Assembly: GCA_038496675.1 (NCBI GenBank)
Contig: CM076663.1
Location: 15,345,427 to 15,409,426, forward strand
From: Rachycentron canadum
Lineage: Eukaryota > Chordata > Actinopteri > Carangiformes > Rachycentridae
Direction of reading: 5' to 3'
Length of the DNA stretch: 64,000 bases
Shown here piece by piece: positions 34,010 to 47,426 of this stretch. A program made the position numbers and the translations under genes. The notes under the pieces are model-generated. The model was not told where the DNA came from, did not search any database, and saw only the letters and a program-made list of their open reading frames with translations. The first letter of the stretch is position 1, and each line of letters opens with the position of its first letter.

Positions 34010-37000
34010 TGTTTGGGGTATGGGGTGGGGGGTTTATTTTCACGGGTGTGCGCTTTTCCCCGGTGCCCACATCTCTCTCAGTGATATGATGAGCGTGTGA
34101 CAGGAGCATGGGAGCACTGAACTGAGTCATTGTCTCCAGGGGGCAAGTGTGATGATCAAGAGGACCTTTGGGAGAGTGAATGAAGCTTTACCCAAACAGC
34201 CCACCAGTCATTCCCAGAGTCATCGCCTTTACCACTCACTAACCTGGCCCCATAAATTAACCGGCCTGGTCCCCGTGGGCTCATACTGCTGCCGGACATC
34301 AGAGAGCAAAAGTTATCATAGACTATTTGCCTGGTGGGACTAGTGGGAGATATGGCCTGTATGGGGACAGAAACCCTCCTCTGCACTGTACATGATGTTC
34401 CTCTGTTTAACTTGTTCACAATGTTCTATTTTTTTTTTTTCTTGTTTTCTTTTTTATCCCCCTGTGGCCTCAATATGCTCTTGTGACCTCATTCTGTTCT
34501 TTACCACCTTTAACCTCATACAATCTTTCCCTTCCTGCCCCTGCACGCCTCCAGTGACCCCCCCCCCCCAGACTGCGGTGCCCACAGTTGAGACCTAAAG
34601 CCTGAAGCACCGCCGGCAGGCACCGAGACAACAGCTGTGCGCGACACATGTTCGCCACAAACTCTTCTCTCTGCTTCATTTCATCCTCCTCACTCTTCAT
34701 TTCACTCTCCCTCTTCTGACCCGCCATTCTCCTCTCTCCTTTTGCCCGTACCACTCCTTTCGGAACAGGTGATCCCCCCAGAAGGCCAGTTTTACACCCT
34801 TCACTTACTCACCATGCAGCGTCCTCCCCTCATGGTCTCAGCCCCCGCTGAAACCCTGCTGTGAGTGACAACCAGAGACATCTGTCCCAAGAGCCGGCAG
34901 CGAAAGCTGAGGAGGACGCCCCCAGGAAAGGTCCAAGCTCGGTGAAAGACAACGAGAAGAAGCCAAGAAGCAGCTGCTGAAGAAGATTCTGTGTAGAAGT
35001 CAACTTTTCAAATCGTATTTGTCAAATGAGTTTGACAGCTTTGTACAGCATCCTACCGAGTCTAAAAAAAAAAAACCAAAACTACACTGCGCTTGGAACT
35101 ACTCTGAATTTACAGGCCCGCACTCAATTCAACAATACATGGAATATAATAAATCATTTGCTTTCCTTCTTTAAACAATTCATCTAATTCTGCTGTGCTC
35201 AATCGTTAAAACGCGTTATTTACTACTTCTCTGCTTTGCCAAAAATGTATTGCAAGAAATCAGTTGCTGTCTGGATGAGGTTCACTGGCGATTTGTCCAA
35301 TTTAGGTGGGGCATTTGTATACTGGCAGGATTTATAGAGGGTTCAGGGAAAGCACAGGAGCATGAGGGCTTGTTTCTTACATCACATATGTTCATATGTT
35401 TGGGCTATTGGTACACTTTATAAAAGCACAAAGTTGGCAACTGCAAATTCCACAAAAAGACCAAAACTTTACTTTTCCAGTGACTGAAATTACAAGCCAA
35501 TTTGCTTCCTAATTAACATTATTAAAAATAAAACAGCTGTGGATTTAGGGCTGTTCTTTCTCCTATTAGTGATGTCAGTGCTGTATTTATGGCAGCAGAT
35601 GTGGGACTGACGAACCACATCAGCCACGTTCATTGCATTAAAGGAACATGTCGGCAAGTGCAACGGCCAGGCTGACTGGTGTGTTTTGACAATAACAATC
35701 TATGGCAAGGAGCAATAAGCTATATCAGGCTTTGGCTACGCAGACAACAAATATTACTCGGAAGATCATTTCATTGTTGACATTTCGTAGGATTTGTGAA
35801 TAGGGAAGGTAACTTCCCATTAACAAATAGAAATCAATATGCCTTGCCTAACTTTAATTTGCTCTGATTAACTATAAAAACAACAGTTTGCTCGAGTTGC
35901 CTGGGCAACCTACCGAAGGGAAAACAATGGAATGATTTTTGAAGCTAACATTTCACAGATCCATTCAGTCTGAGCCTCTTACAATCTCATAAAATTAAAA
36001 AAGTTATTTTTATAAAAAAAAAAAACAAAGTCATTTGTCGCCTTTGGTAACAGCCTGACTGGTCTAGTCTTCACCTGGTTCTAGAGACCGACCGTAGCAG
36101 GAAATGCCACAGAGGTGATTTTGAGCACTTTGGTTTCATATGTCTGATATATGATATGATTTTGTAACTAGCAATAGTGTCACCTCCGTTCAAGATACAA
36201 TCACAAACCTTTACAGGTGTGTAGCCGACATTAAATCAAAAGCCAACACAGGCCAACTGACTACTCAGCCAATCCTGAGTACTCATGGGTCATAACACTA
36301 ACATGCTGAAAGTTGTTGGAAGTGGTTTCAGATCCTGGTAGTCTGTAGTTTAGACTTGTTCGGTTTGTATTCATTTTTCATCCTTTTATTGTGAGGCACC
36401 GTGAAATATACATATATCAATAAAATGTAACTACTTGCTTGCTAAATATTACTAAGTTTACATTTTATTTCACAGTTGTTGGTTATGGTCAATGGTGATG
36501 TAATTTTCTCAATCATAATTTGGGTGACATTCAAATGTTTCCTAGATATATCTGTTTGTACAAACTTGTTAACTGTGGACAAATGTAATTTTTAGTGGGT
36601 ATGGTTGTGAAAGAAGGAGGAGGAGTAGACGTAATAGTTTTTGCTGGTCCAGAAATGGACATATTTCCACACAGCTAATCAACAATTTAAAAAAAAGAAA
36701 ACCCATTAGGTGTACAGCTACAAATCTGCACAGCTTGGTTAAGTAGAAAATTCCATTAGGAGTCATATTAAACACTACTAATCATTGATAATTAACAAGT
36801 GCACTTGAGTTGCACAGGAGTTTATATGGGAAGTTGGCTGTAATGCAGTATCTAGAGCTTCATCACCCTGAGGTGCACAGAACTGAAATCCATCAGGTCT
36901 AAATCTAACTTCGATATCTCTCAACACTGGGCTCTGACTCCAGCAGTTTGTTCCATTACCATTCCAGCGGGTTTATCTAGAATATGCCTTTTCCAGCTCA

Positions 37001-38340
37001 TTATGCCCACTTTAGGCTCCCATAAGGTCATTAATCCCAATCACTGTGTTCATTTTCACACATGCCAAACCATTATTCCACACTTGGCATATCTTTTTAC
37101 CCTTCTGTAAAGCTCTCTCGTACACACGGGTGCACACATACACATACACACACATGAATCACCATGGTCTCCCTCTACTTAATCATTCTGTTTGTGTCGC
37201 ACTGTCTGTGATTGCATAAAAACATAAAATACTGTGAGAGGGATCATAACATGATAATGATCAGAGAAAAGCTTGCCAAATATAGGCTTATGGACTTGAA
37301 ATTTATCTGTGATGACACATTTCAGCACTTTTCAATACCATGAGTTAGATTTGTAAAGCTGCTTGCTCGTATATAAATGATTCGCCCTCATCCAGAATAT
37401 TTGTCATGCTGGAGAGCTCCCCAGCATCAGGGCTTGATGTCTCATAGAGATCGTTGCTGTTTTGAGAATATTTAAAAAAAAAAAAAAAAAAAAAATCTGC
37501 CAAGGTTCCCCCTGGCACTGAAAGCTCAGTGACAGAAAATGGAAACAGAAAAAAAAAAAAAATACAAGCACAAATTAGTTTTTTCCTATTATTTGTTATT
37601 CAATTCAATCCATTAGTCCATTACTGATCCTGAAAGAAAAAAAAAAAAAAAACTAATAGAAGAAAATCATATGCCTATATTCAATGGCATTTCTCAACAC
37701 CGGCAGGAACATTCAAGGAGATATAAGTCCGTGTGTGCATATGATAATACCTTTGAGTCGCTGTATTGGTAAATTAAGACCTATGATCAATGTCGGGGTG
37801 CTGAGCAGTGTGAGCAGCAGGGGAATCAGTTGCTGGGTTGTAGGGATGCTAATGAGCAGCAGAAACAGAATGAGGAACATACAATCAGAGAAAGAAGATA
37901 AAGAGGGGAGATGATCAATGAGCGTGATTTAATTTGAGACTCTATTAGATGTGCCAAAGTTCCGCATAAAGGGATTCATCTCTCTTCTTCAGGGGGGCGT
38001 TGCAGACATTATGCAAGGTCGTTACAATAGGTAGGAGAAGCAGCACAAAGCAAGATGTACGGTATAGTCCCGGAGAACGCAAGAACATATCAATTTATTT
38101 GTTTTACAGTGGCAGGCAAGCCTGTAGCACACCCCTATTTTTCTCTCTCTTTCCCTCTCGCACATTCTGATTTTGGCAGCTTAGTATTCACACATGACCA
38201 CATGGCTGTGAGGGAACAGCCCTGCACTCGGTGGAGAGAAGCGTAATAGAAAAACTCATTTGAAGGGAACTAAGGAGCCCAGGACCACATTAAGCTCAGC
38301 CGCCGGCCTGAATGAAAGATCATGTCGAACTCGTCACACA
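34010..38340. other. Intergenic with exon-like sequence near 34.5-34.9 kb
   Basis: Pyrimidine-rich tracts precede AG at 34553 and 34768, each followed by a short open frame (ending TAA about 34598 and TGA about 34864). Neither encodes a recognisable motif. The rest is AT-rich with A runs at 37471-37495, 37549-37562 and 37637-37652. No gene is supported. Confidence 0.5.
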
Positions 38341-38343
38341 ATG

Positions 38344-38392
38344 TGTATATGTGTGTGTGTATGTATGAGTGCGCGTGCGTGTGTGTGTGTGT
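38344..38392. repeat. (GT)n-rich microsatellite
   Basis: Interrupted TG/CG repeat of about 49 bases. Confidence 0.9.
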
Positions 38393-38741
38393 GGGAGAAA
38401 GAGTGAGACAAAGGCAGAATAAAAACAGTATAAATATGATATGAAAAGATGAAAAAGATGCGAAAATCGAATAAAGAAGGCTGAGTGTGTAAAAAGCCAA
38501 TGCAATCCCCCCGACTCTGAAATTTTCTGGGTGTTTCTCCGGCCGTCATTCAGTGGATTTCACAGTCTGCAGGTTTAACAGACAAACTGTTTTCCTGCAG
38601 TTTGCTCCACAGTTTTAACAGTTATCGATCCTCCTGGACAGAAGTATTATGTATTCAGCCCCAAATACAAAACATATCTGCTCCAGTGTTTTAACTGCAA
38701 CTTACTTACTTAACTTTACTTGGCCAGTAACAAAAGTTTGA

Positions 38742-38778
38742 TGCTGTGTGGCATCAATTCAAATGATGCCACACAGCA
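38742..38778. repeat. Perfect 15-bp inverted repeat (hairpin)
   Basis: TGCTGTGTGGCATCA (38742-38756) and its exact reverse complement (38764-38778) flank a 7-base loop. No T-run follows and no mobile element is recognised around it. Confidence 0.95.
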
Positions 38779-41744
38779 GATGAAATCTTTCATGCATCAC
38801 AGTATCTCAGATCACGATCCCGTTTTTTTTTTTTCTTTTTTTTTCTTGCCAGACAATCCCCCGTGTGAACGTCTATGTCTTCCAAAGCCCTCAGTCAGGG
38901 GAACATTGCCTCTAATTCCGTGGAGGCCCTTAACCTCCTTTTCCCCTTCTGCAACTGGAAATTTCCTACAGGCACTGTGATGAGTTGAGCCCATTTTCTT
39001 CCATTTTGTCGAGGTCAGACAGGATGAACACCTGTGGGATTCACCCTTTGGAAAAAAAAAAAAAAAAAGAAAAAAGAAAAGACTTTTACTTTCTTTTTCT
39101 TCACTTCTTTGTGGTCCTCCTCTCCACCCCTATTTAGCCAAGGTCAAGGAGATTGTTGCAGGTACTCCCCTTCCCCAGTTACTCCTGCCTGGCTGTGGTC
39201 TCGCGCCTCAAGTCGAATTTCATGTGGAAATTGAAAGCGTGGCCATCGCTGCATTTATGCTGCTTCACACATCCACACTTCCTATTGTTTCTAAAATGTC
39301 AGAGCAAGGGAGTCTCTGAATAAAACATAATGTGTGTCTCACTCTGGAAGGATTTGCCTTGGAGTGAACTCTATAAAGCCAAATTCTCATGACGCGTCAT
39401 CTTGGAGAGTGACTGACCCTTTCGGTGACTTTTGAAATATATTCCACCACTAGGACATCCTTAGTGGAGAGCAACAATGCAGCTAAAATATGCTTTTTAG
39501 AGATCACACACACCCCAAGTTGCCTTTTCTTTCCCAAATGGTTAGGAAATATATATATATATATAGTTTAGTTTTAGAGGGCTGCACTACATGTTAAAAT
39601 TATGCTATTCGTCTGATTCATTGGATTCTTTTGGTCATTATTAATGAAGACAAATCAGGTAAATACTGGATGCCACTACCAATATTGCTAATAATTGTCT
39701 AACAAATTGAAATTTAATCATTATTATTAATTTAATCAATATTATAGGCATTTACCACCTCATTCTCCACACTGGGGATGGTGCATCTCCTGACCAAAGT
39801 TTCAAAGTGTCTAGACTGTAGGTGTAAAGGAAAACTTGTTTGGAATGCAGACCACACAGATAAGCAAGTCTGATTTTTTTGTATCAAAATAATTACTTGG
39901 AAAAAATAATGCAGAATATTGACAGTGTGCTTTCATTGCAGATGGACGTCTCGTAATCTAATTAAAAAAAACTGCAGTTGAAAAAACATTTATTTTTGTT
40001 AAGTTAGTACCCGAAGGAGTAGCAAGTCGTGCTCCTCTCCAGTAGTCCGCTGTTCACTACTCAATTAAGCTGAGCTCACCAGTGTAACGTGTTTTGCCTT
40101 CCTCCTCTCTCAGCAGCTGCTGCTTACACTACAACCAGGTCTTACAGCGCCTAACCCACATGATTTGGAAAGAGCTTAAACAATCACTTCCACTAGTGAC
40201 TTTCTATTGAGTTTTAATCAAGATTTCTACTTTGTTCTGTCTTCTCTCACGGTTGCCTGGCCTGCAGATTTTACAGGTCAAGGAACCATTCAGAAAGCTT
40301 TAATTAGCTTTCTCAAGCTAGTGAGTTCTCAGGCGTCATACAAATTGTTCTGTCAAACCCTGACTTTGAGCCAGTTCCTGCCAGCTTGGATTGTTTGGGT
40401 GTGAGCTCAACAGAATAAAGGCCTTTTAATCATGTTCAAATTCATTACCCCACAAATGAGTAATGTTTCATTCTCATCAGTCATTTTGCACCTTATTCGT
40501 AGTTAAAGCTGCCCCTCTGCCCGTGACAGACACCACCGACCTGTTTAGTGTGACTTCCATCATCATTACACCGGATAGATCCCTGGCACATTTTGAGGGG
40601 AAGTTGTAATAACAAGTCGAGGCTGATGGACTGAGACACAGAAGATAGGTAATTTTGGGCTTGGGAGTAAATTCAAGCACAGGCTGTCTTCAAGAAGGCA
40701 GTCAGGAATCTCAGAAAAAAAATATATATATGAGCCTTGGTTTAAAGATGAAATATGGCAGTCTGACCCCATTCCCTTTTCCCCAGATCTAATTCAGCTC
40801 AGCCTAAATGGGGATGGGTATGGCCTAATCTGATAGCTTGCCAGACCTGAAGTGTCTTTTTTAAAACCAGTTTCCTCGGGAACTAAATTTCAATCCTGTG
40901 AGCAGTAAATGAGGAGGAGATTTATGTGGCTCTGCGTGGGAAAAGGGTATAGGAAGGCAGTGGAGGCAGTCGCTTCATACTTTGTCACATTCACAAAGAA
41001 GGCATTAGGGCTTCGACCCACTTCATGCAGGGACAGAATAATGCTGCCGGTCTCTAATGCTGCCATAATGGTCATTGTCATCATACTTGTCAACTTTATT
41101 CTCACTCTCATTGTCAAGTTATTCATGTGGAATTTTGTCCGAACATTACTATACTACCACTAATCCTATGACTGTTTGTTCTTGTTTTAGATTCTCACGT
41201 CAGGCCATATCATTTCTAAACCGGGGGTGAGGGCGGGGTTGTATTAAAGAAGAGGAGTTATACAGTGAAAAGGTGCAGCCGTTATTTACCTCCCTCCATC
41301 TCTTTCTCCCTATTTCTCCATCCCTCTTTCTCTCACTAGCTTCTGATGTGAGACTGATAGAGCTTGGAGCACAGCCACTCGCTGTCAGGTCCCAGCTAAT
41401 GGAATCAACATGGTTGACGGATAAACCCACCGAAAATAAGTTGTCAGAGAGCTGCAGGCCCTTCATCAACCTCCCTGCCATATGTGGCACTGCCTTGACC
41501 CCTCCCAACGCCACATCAGGGGGGTGTTTTATCTTCAGTGCACTGAAATTACATTTCAAGTTTTTATTTATTAATGTATACTTTTTGTTCTCTGTGACAT
41601 AAAGAATTGGGTTGTGGTTGCTCTTAGGGTCAGAGAGATGCTCTGAGGGATGAGTTTCCCTGGCATTTCTCCTCTAAAGTCTACATTTTAATTACATGCA
41701 TGATTCATGAAGGAGGAAAAGTTTAGAGGAAAATATCGACCTAT
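38779..41744. other. Intergenic, no gene recognised
   Basis: Contains A-rich runs (39052-39082), a short (AT)n at 39550-39564 and otherwise unique-looking sequence. No splice-supported reading frame. Confidence 0.55.
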
Positions 41745-41895
41745 AGCAAGCGGCTGGTTAGCTTACCTTAGCTTAGCGTAAGAACTGAAAATGGGCAAAC
41801 TGCCAAACTAGCTCTGTCAAAAAGGAACAAAACCCATCTACGAGCACCTCTAATCTCTAAGGACCTACCTCGTTGTATCTTGTTTGCTTCATTCA
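41745..41895 (+). repeat. Dispersed teleost repeat
   Basis: GGTTAGCTTACCTTAGCTTA, CTAGCTCTGTCAAAAAGGAA, GAGCACCTCTAATCTC and GTTGTATCTTGTTTG follow, in order, a repeat that is common in percomorph genomes (GTTAGCTTAGCTTAGCA ... GCACCTCTAAAGCTC ... ATATCTTGTTTG). Family name not assigned. It directly abuts the MITE-like element at 41910. Confidence 0.7.
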
Positions 41896-41909
41896 TCTGT
41901 TGTGGTTTT

Positions 41910-42181
41910 GGGCTGGATCTAACCATTATTTTCATTATCCCTTAGTCTGCCGATTATTTTCCCAGTTAAATGATTTATTTGTTTTGGTTCCCCAAGTCCA
42001 AGGAGGTGTCCTCTAATGAGCCACTGATGTCTGTACAATGGTCTAAAAGATATTCAGCTTACATTAATAGAAAACCAATTTTAAAGACTGGAGAATGTTT
42101 AGCATTTGTGCTTATTATTAATAACTCAGAAACATCTTTTGTCAGCAGACTAATCAATTCGTTGACTAATTATTGCTAATC
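41910..42181 (+). mobile_element. MITE-like palindromic repeat, near full-length
   Basis: Starts GGGCTGGATCTAACCATTAT, continues TTTCATTAT and CCGATTATTTTCCCAGTTAA, has internal phrases AAGTCCAAGGAGGTGTCCTC and AAAGATATTCAGCTTAC, and ends with GACTAATCAATTCGTTGACTAATTATTG split over 42148-42175. The two ends are roughly inverted copies of each other, typical of a non-autonomous DNA element. Best-preserved of three copies here. Confidence 0.75.
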
Positions 42182-42256
42182 TTTCTGTTATACAGGGGTT
42201 ATATACCTTTTTGTGTTGCCTGGTGATCTCACTGTGACAAAAGACCCCAGGCTTGG

Positions 42257-42299
42257 GGTTAGGGTTGCTAACCTAAGATGTCCTTTTCTAACCCTAACC
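42257..42299. repeat. Inverted telomere-like motifs
   Basis: GGTTAGGGTT (42257-42266) faces AACCCTAACC (42290-42299), an exact 10-bp inverted pair containing TTAGGG units, followed by a run of about 16 T. Too short to be a telomeric array. Confidence 0.8.
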
Positions 42300-42315
42300 T
42301 TTTTTTTTTTTTTTT

Positions 42316-45300
42316 AATAATAAAATGGATATTTGTGAATATTTAAAAAGGTGCTGCGAGGTGGACTTTGTGGCCTGTGAGAGAGCTCCCTCCCTTTATG
42401 TTAAACTTAGTTGACCAGCTGTAGTTTCATGTTTAATCTACAAACATGAGAGCAGCATCAAATTCTCCGCAAGGAAGCAAAAAAGAGTGTTTCCCAAACG
42501 ACGAAGCATCCATTAAACATACAAAGTGAGATGCGCTGAGCCACACTGAGTTTCTAAATCCATGCACAGTCTGACTCCAGGGGAAGAGATTTGTAGCTTA
42601 AAATAGAAAATGAAGAAGCCAAAATTTAAGGGTTAAGCTAATTCACATGGAAAACCGTTGAACTGACCGACGCAGGCAAGATAAGACAAGTCAGGATGAG
42701 GCAAACCTGAGTACAAACACCAGTAGCATATACAAAGACCTCATGTTGGTCCTGTTAAGTAATTCTCAGACTGTGTGATTTGTGCCTTCCACTGGGTAGC
42801 GCAAAATTCCCCAGACTACCTCTGGCCAGCAGAGATAGAGGGAAGGGGAGTAAATGAGGAGAGTGAACTGCGTCTGAGCTCCAGAAACGCGGTGGCTTGC
42901 TCTGCCCTCTCTCTCTGGAATGTAGCAGAAGCTTTAACTGACTTTAAGCCTAAAGGATCTAATGATCCGTGAAGAAATTTTTGCTCATATACTGACTCAA
43001 TCAATACTGTGCGCGAGTAAAAGACATTTCTCCCCAGCGCTGCATTTACTGCGGACTCAATGTACAAACAATACATCTCTCCCCCACAGCTGTCCCCAAG
43101 AGATGGAAATTATCACAAGAAAACCTGGTGTCTGTATGTTTCACGCAGGTCTGCTTACAAGAGGAAAATCCTTTTGGATAGATTTTTTTTTTTTTTTTTT
43201 TTTGAAATCAACACATCTTTCACATCTAAAACGCAATATGGTAGAGCTTTCCTTGTATGATGTAACCCTCACCCAGATGCCAGAATCCATGAAAGCAGCT
43301 GTGCTCAGTGCCAGTCTGCTGCGATGTTCTCTTCCTCACAATCAATGGATCTGGGCTAATCTGTCAAACCATGGAGGCTGCTCTAGTCTCCTGTTTTTTT
43401 GTTTTGTTTTGTTTTGGTTTTTTTTGCTATACATTTTGAGAAAAGCAGTTTTCCAAACACTGATTTGATTAGCAAGAGATGTGCAATGCACACAAGAAGA
43501 AGAAGAAGAAGAAGAAGAAGAAGAAGAAGAAGAAGAAGAAGAAGAAGAAGAAGAAGAACTAGGTCAATGATTTCACACATCCACTGCATCTGAGTCCTCA
43601 GTACAGTACCTCAGAGCTCCACCAGGAGCCACTGTAGATCCATTCGTGCCATTGAGACAGACAAGCAGAAAGAGGGAAAAGAGTAGGGGGCATGCAGGGA
43701 GGTAAAAAGAGCTCAATGTATTAGATCAGCTACCCCACTGGTTTTGTATACCGACAGCTGTGCTCTATAACCCACTTGACAAGATTAAAAGTCCAAACAT
43801 ATAAACAAATAGACAATCTGCATCCTGGCTAGGAGAGACTCAGTCATCGAGCCCGGCTCCCCCTCCCTCCGTCTTCTCCTGTACCTTACGAACTGCGGAT
43901 GAGACCGAGGAAGAGTGTTGGAGCATAATTTAGGGCTGCTTATAAGATCACAAAATGTGACCCACTTAAATGTTGCGCTGACTAAAAGACGCAAGATTCT
44001 AATAATATTTCAGGACACTTTTTTTTTTCATAAATCTTGAATAATATTCCAAGCATGCAGCTAGAGACAATCCCTAACCTCTCTGTGTGCGTGGCTTGTG
44101 TGTGCTGGTGCATGGCTATGCCATTGTTTGCAGACAGAAAGAGAAAAAGAAAGCGAGACAGAGAGAAATGACTGATGACAGATACACAATGCTCAGCAGT
44201 ACATCTCTCACTACACATCCATACAGCCAGTCCTCCTCCAAGCTAAGGCATCCATCCATCCGTCCTCTTGCTCACTGGTGCTTTGTGTTTTTTGTTTAGT
44301 TTGTTCTGACATGTTAATGGGACAGCTGATGGACTGGCAGCCTGATCCAGCTGGAGGGGCAGGGGCTGCTGGGTTTATTTTATTCTGACAGCGAGAGGGA
44401 AGGTCAGCACGCTCATAGCTCACCTGCCTTCCCCTCTCTTCCTCTCTGTCTTAGTGTCTGCTCCCTCTCATCCTTCCTAACTGATTTCTGCCTTTGTCTC
44501 GTTTGCTTCCATCTCCCACGGTGTGTTTTCGGGCACATCCGTCTCGGCTCATTTCCTCTCTCATGTTTAGAGCTCCTCTGAAACATTTCCCAGATGATTG
44601 ACCGACGGCTGCAAGGGAAATTGGGACAACAAATTAGATGAACTTTGATGCAATACCGAAAGTAATACCCTGCAAGAAGAGTGAGAAACACGCAGAAAGC
44701 ACCTTCTGGAAGGGAGAAACAGGCTAAAGGCAACAAAAGCATTATGAAACTCCCAGGACTAATCTCTAGAAGAGTTTCTGCAGCCTGCAGACTGCCAGGA
44801 GGAAAACTGTTTTGGAAGTAAGTACAATGAAAGAAAATACAATCTAAACATAGACAGAAGGAGACACATGAATTTGCACCTGTACTGTTGACTTTAAGGC
44901 AGGAATCTGTCACACACAAAATGAACACATTGAAATTTAATTTTATGAAAGTTTGTTTATGTTGCAGGTACGAAAACAAAAAATAACGCAAGGCACAATC
45001 GTTTGGGAAATTATTCTCCACACGTCCGTCTCTTAATTCCAGACAGCTGCCTGGAAATGGGTCAGTATTAATGGCCGACCAGACAGGCCTGTGTGCTGCA
45101 AGCCACAACAAGCCCACACCACATTAGGCTGCTGAGACAGTGGGTGATGGAGGAGGTGGATAACTCACTGTCCAGGCGATGGTGAGGCTGCGCAGGGGAG
45201 AGCCATGGCCCCAGCCACGCACCAGTAATGGTGTTGAGGAGTGCAGCAACACACCACAAGCCCCGAGAGCAAGCAGCAAGAGGGAATGTTGACCCATGAC

Positions 45301-46139
45301 CAGCATAGGTCAGTTATGTGTCTGCGTTTCTCTTTGTTGCACTGTAAACAAACCACAGCTGCAGAAGGCCTTTGCCCTTGAATATTCATGTGAAAGCAGT
45401 CATTTGCAAGTTTAATGCTAAATACTGACTGAAACGTTTTCCAAAATGGGCAAGATGGATCCCTTTGCTGGCGCGGGATAAACGGAGAGAGTTATTATGC
45501 TCCATGGTGACGGCCAAACCACACACTATGCGATAGATTGGAAAGGTGTTTTCGAAAAAACAAGTGATTCTGTAATTCTATAACCATACATATTGCAAAT
45601 GGTTTAAACAGAGTATTTTTCACTGTTGGAAATCATTTCTCAGCTCCACATTTTTCAACGTAATTGCACGTGCTATGCTTAAAATTAGATGGAAGCAAAG
45701 GAAATAATCTAAATCTATGGCATTGTGTTTTACATTAGCATTCATAATAATTAATTTGACCATCATAGTAGCTGAACTCAAAGATGCTCAGAACAAACCT
45801 ACTCTATGCAGAAAGGCTTTGCCGTTTGTCCATGAAACAAAAAAAAATTGAATTCAATTTTGATGCCTTTTTTTCAGACAACACGTCTGTGACATAAAGG
45901 GATCCCTTGTGCAATGTGCAGTTCATATAATGAGCAAACACATTAAGTGATAGAAAGTGAGATGACCCAGCATAGCCAGGAAGCCAAGGCTTGAAAGCGT
46001 AGCCACTGCTAGCACTGGTGACCGCAGTCAAAATGTATTCCTGGAGCCGGAGCAGGCGACGATGAATCCCATTTAAAACTGCTGGCTACAAGCATAAATA
46101 AGTAATAAGTAGTAAGGCTGCTGTTCATTTCAATGGTAA
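42316..46139. other. Intergenic, no gene recognised
   Basis: T-rich run at 43183-43203, a (GAA)n microsatellite at 43494-43558 and a minus-strand frame of 234 codons at 44413-45117 with no recognisable domain. No gene supported. Confidence 0.55.
43494..43558. repeat. (GAA)n trinucleotide microsatellite
   Basis: 65 bases of uninterrupted AAG/GAA, about 21 units, purine-only on the + strand. Such tracts can form triplex DNA. Confidence 0.97.
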
Positions 46140-47426
46140 GAACTCTGAAATTAATATTGGGTGAGCGTGTGCATGTGCGAAGACAATGTTGGATTCTGCA
46201 GTTTTCTCTCGGCCTGATCCGAGCTGTTTTGACTCGTACCGTGTGTCATCATTCGACTGCTGGCTGTCAAGGTGGTGTCCAGCAAACGATAATTGGCAGA
46301 CTTTCTGGGGGAAAACCCTGGTCTGATTAGGGGAGACGGTATACATCTCAGGTTGGACGGAGCAGCTCTCATTTCTCGAAATCTGACCAAGTTTATTAGT
46401 AGACCAAAAACCACGAAAAACCCAGAGTTGAGACCGGGAAGCAAAGTTGCAGTCTTACATGCTTCTCTGCGCTTCTATTAGAACAGTCACCCACCCAAAA
46501 CCCCACAGAGACAGTGTCTGCCCACCCTCCCCCGATGACTTAAGTTAATTAAATCAAAAACAGAGGAATTATTTATTAGAATTGAATAAAAATGAACACT
46601 ATCACTGCAGTAGTACAACACAAGAACTACTCTATATGGACTCTTAAACATTAGATCCCTATTATATAAAGCGGTATTAGTAAATCATCTATTATATCTA
46701 TTATAGAGATCTATTTTGTCTTACTGTGTCATGTTCTCCAAAATCTGAGATCGCTACTAGTTGGACCGCAGTCTGGGTCTTCCACCTGTAAATTCTGTTT
46801 TATGGCGATGGCTTATCAATCCAGGAACAATGCAGACCAATTGCTTGCATTGCAAATTATCTCACATGTTGCTACTCAGCCAACCGTTGCGACTCAAGTC
46901 AGTAAGCGGGACACACGAGACACCGGGCAGAGTCGAGACACGGTAAGACGTGTTCGGACCGTTAAGATGTGAAATGGATTAACTAAAAAGATGAAACAGG
47001 GAAACTCTAGATAACTTTATATTTTTTAAAAACACCGTGCTGTGTGCTTATTACCAAGCGCTGTCCTTATTTTCATTGAAATGAACGTTTAATTATTATT
47101 AGAGCAGTTATTATTTATAATCCATTCAGTTCCCTCGCCTGAACCAAAGATCCAGACCTTTGCTTGAGGACAATTTGTCTAACCGGACCTCTTTGAATTT
47201 TAATTGAATACCTCTGGCCTAAATGAATACCCCCACCCCCACGCCCCCTTTCCAGTTCCTATTACTCACATTCTTTAAGGCACCATGCGACAAAGTGGAG
47301 CTTCATTCATCTTCAACTCAAGTAGAAGAATTGAACTTAAGCTAAAACAAAAACCCAACCTGGAAGACATTAATTTGTTGTAGGGTCCAGCACAATTTTT
47401 GTGTATTAGTTAAGTTAATTAACAGG

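Noticed and set aside
42962..43468. 168-codon open frame on the + strand
   Set aside because: Contains a poly-Phe stretch from a T run and a T-rich tail; likely chance.
44413..45117. 234-codon open frame on the - strand
   Set aside because: Composition is not protein-like in any family I recognise and no flanking splice or promoter signals support it.
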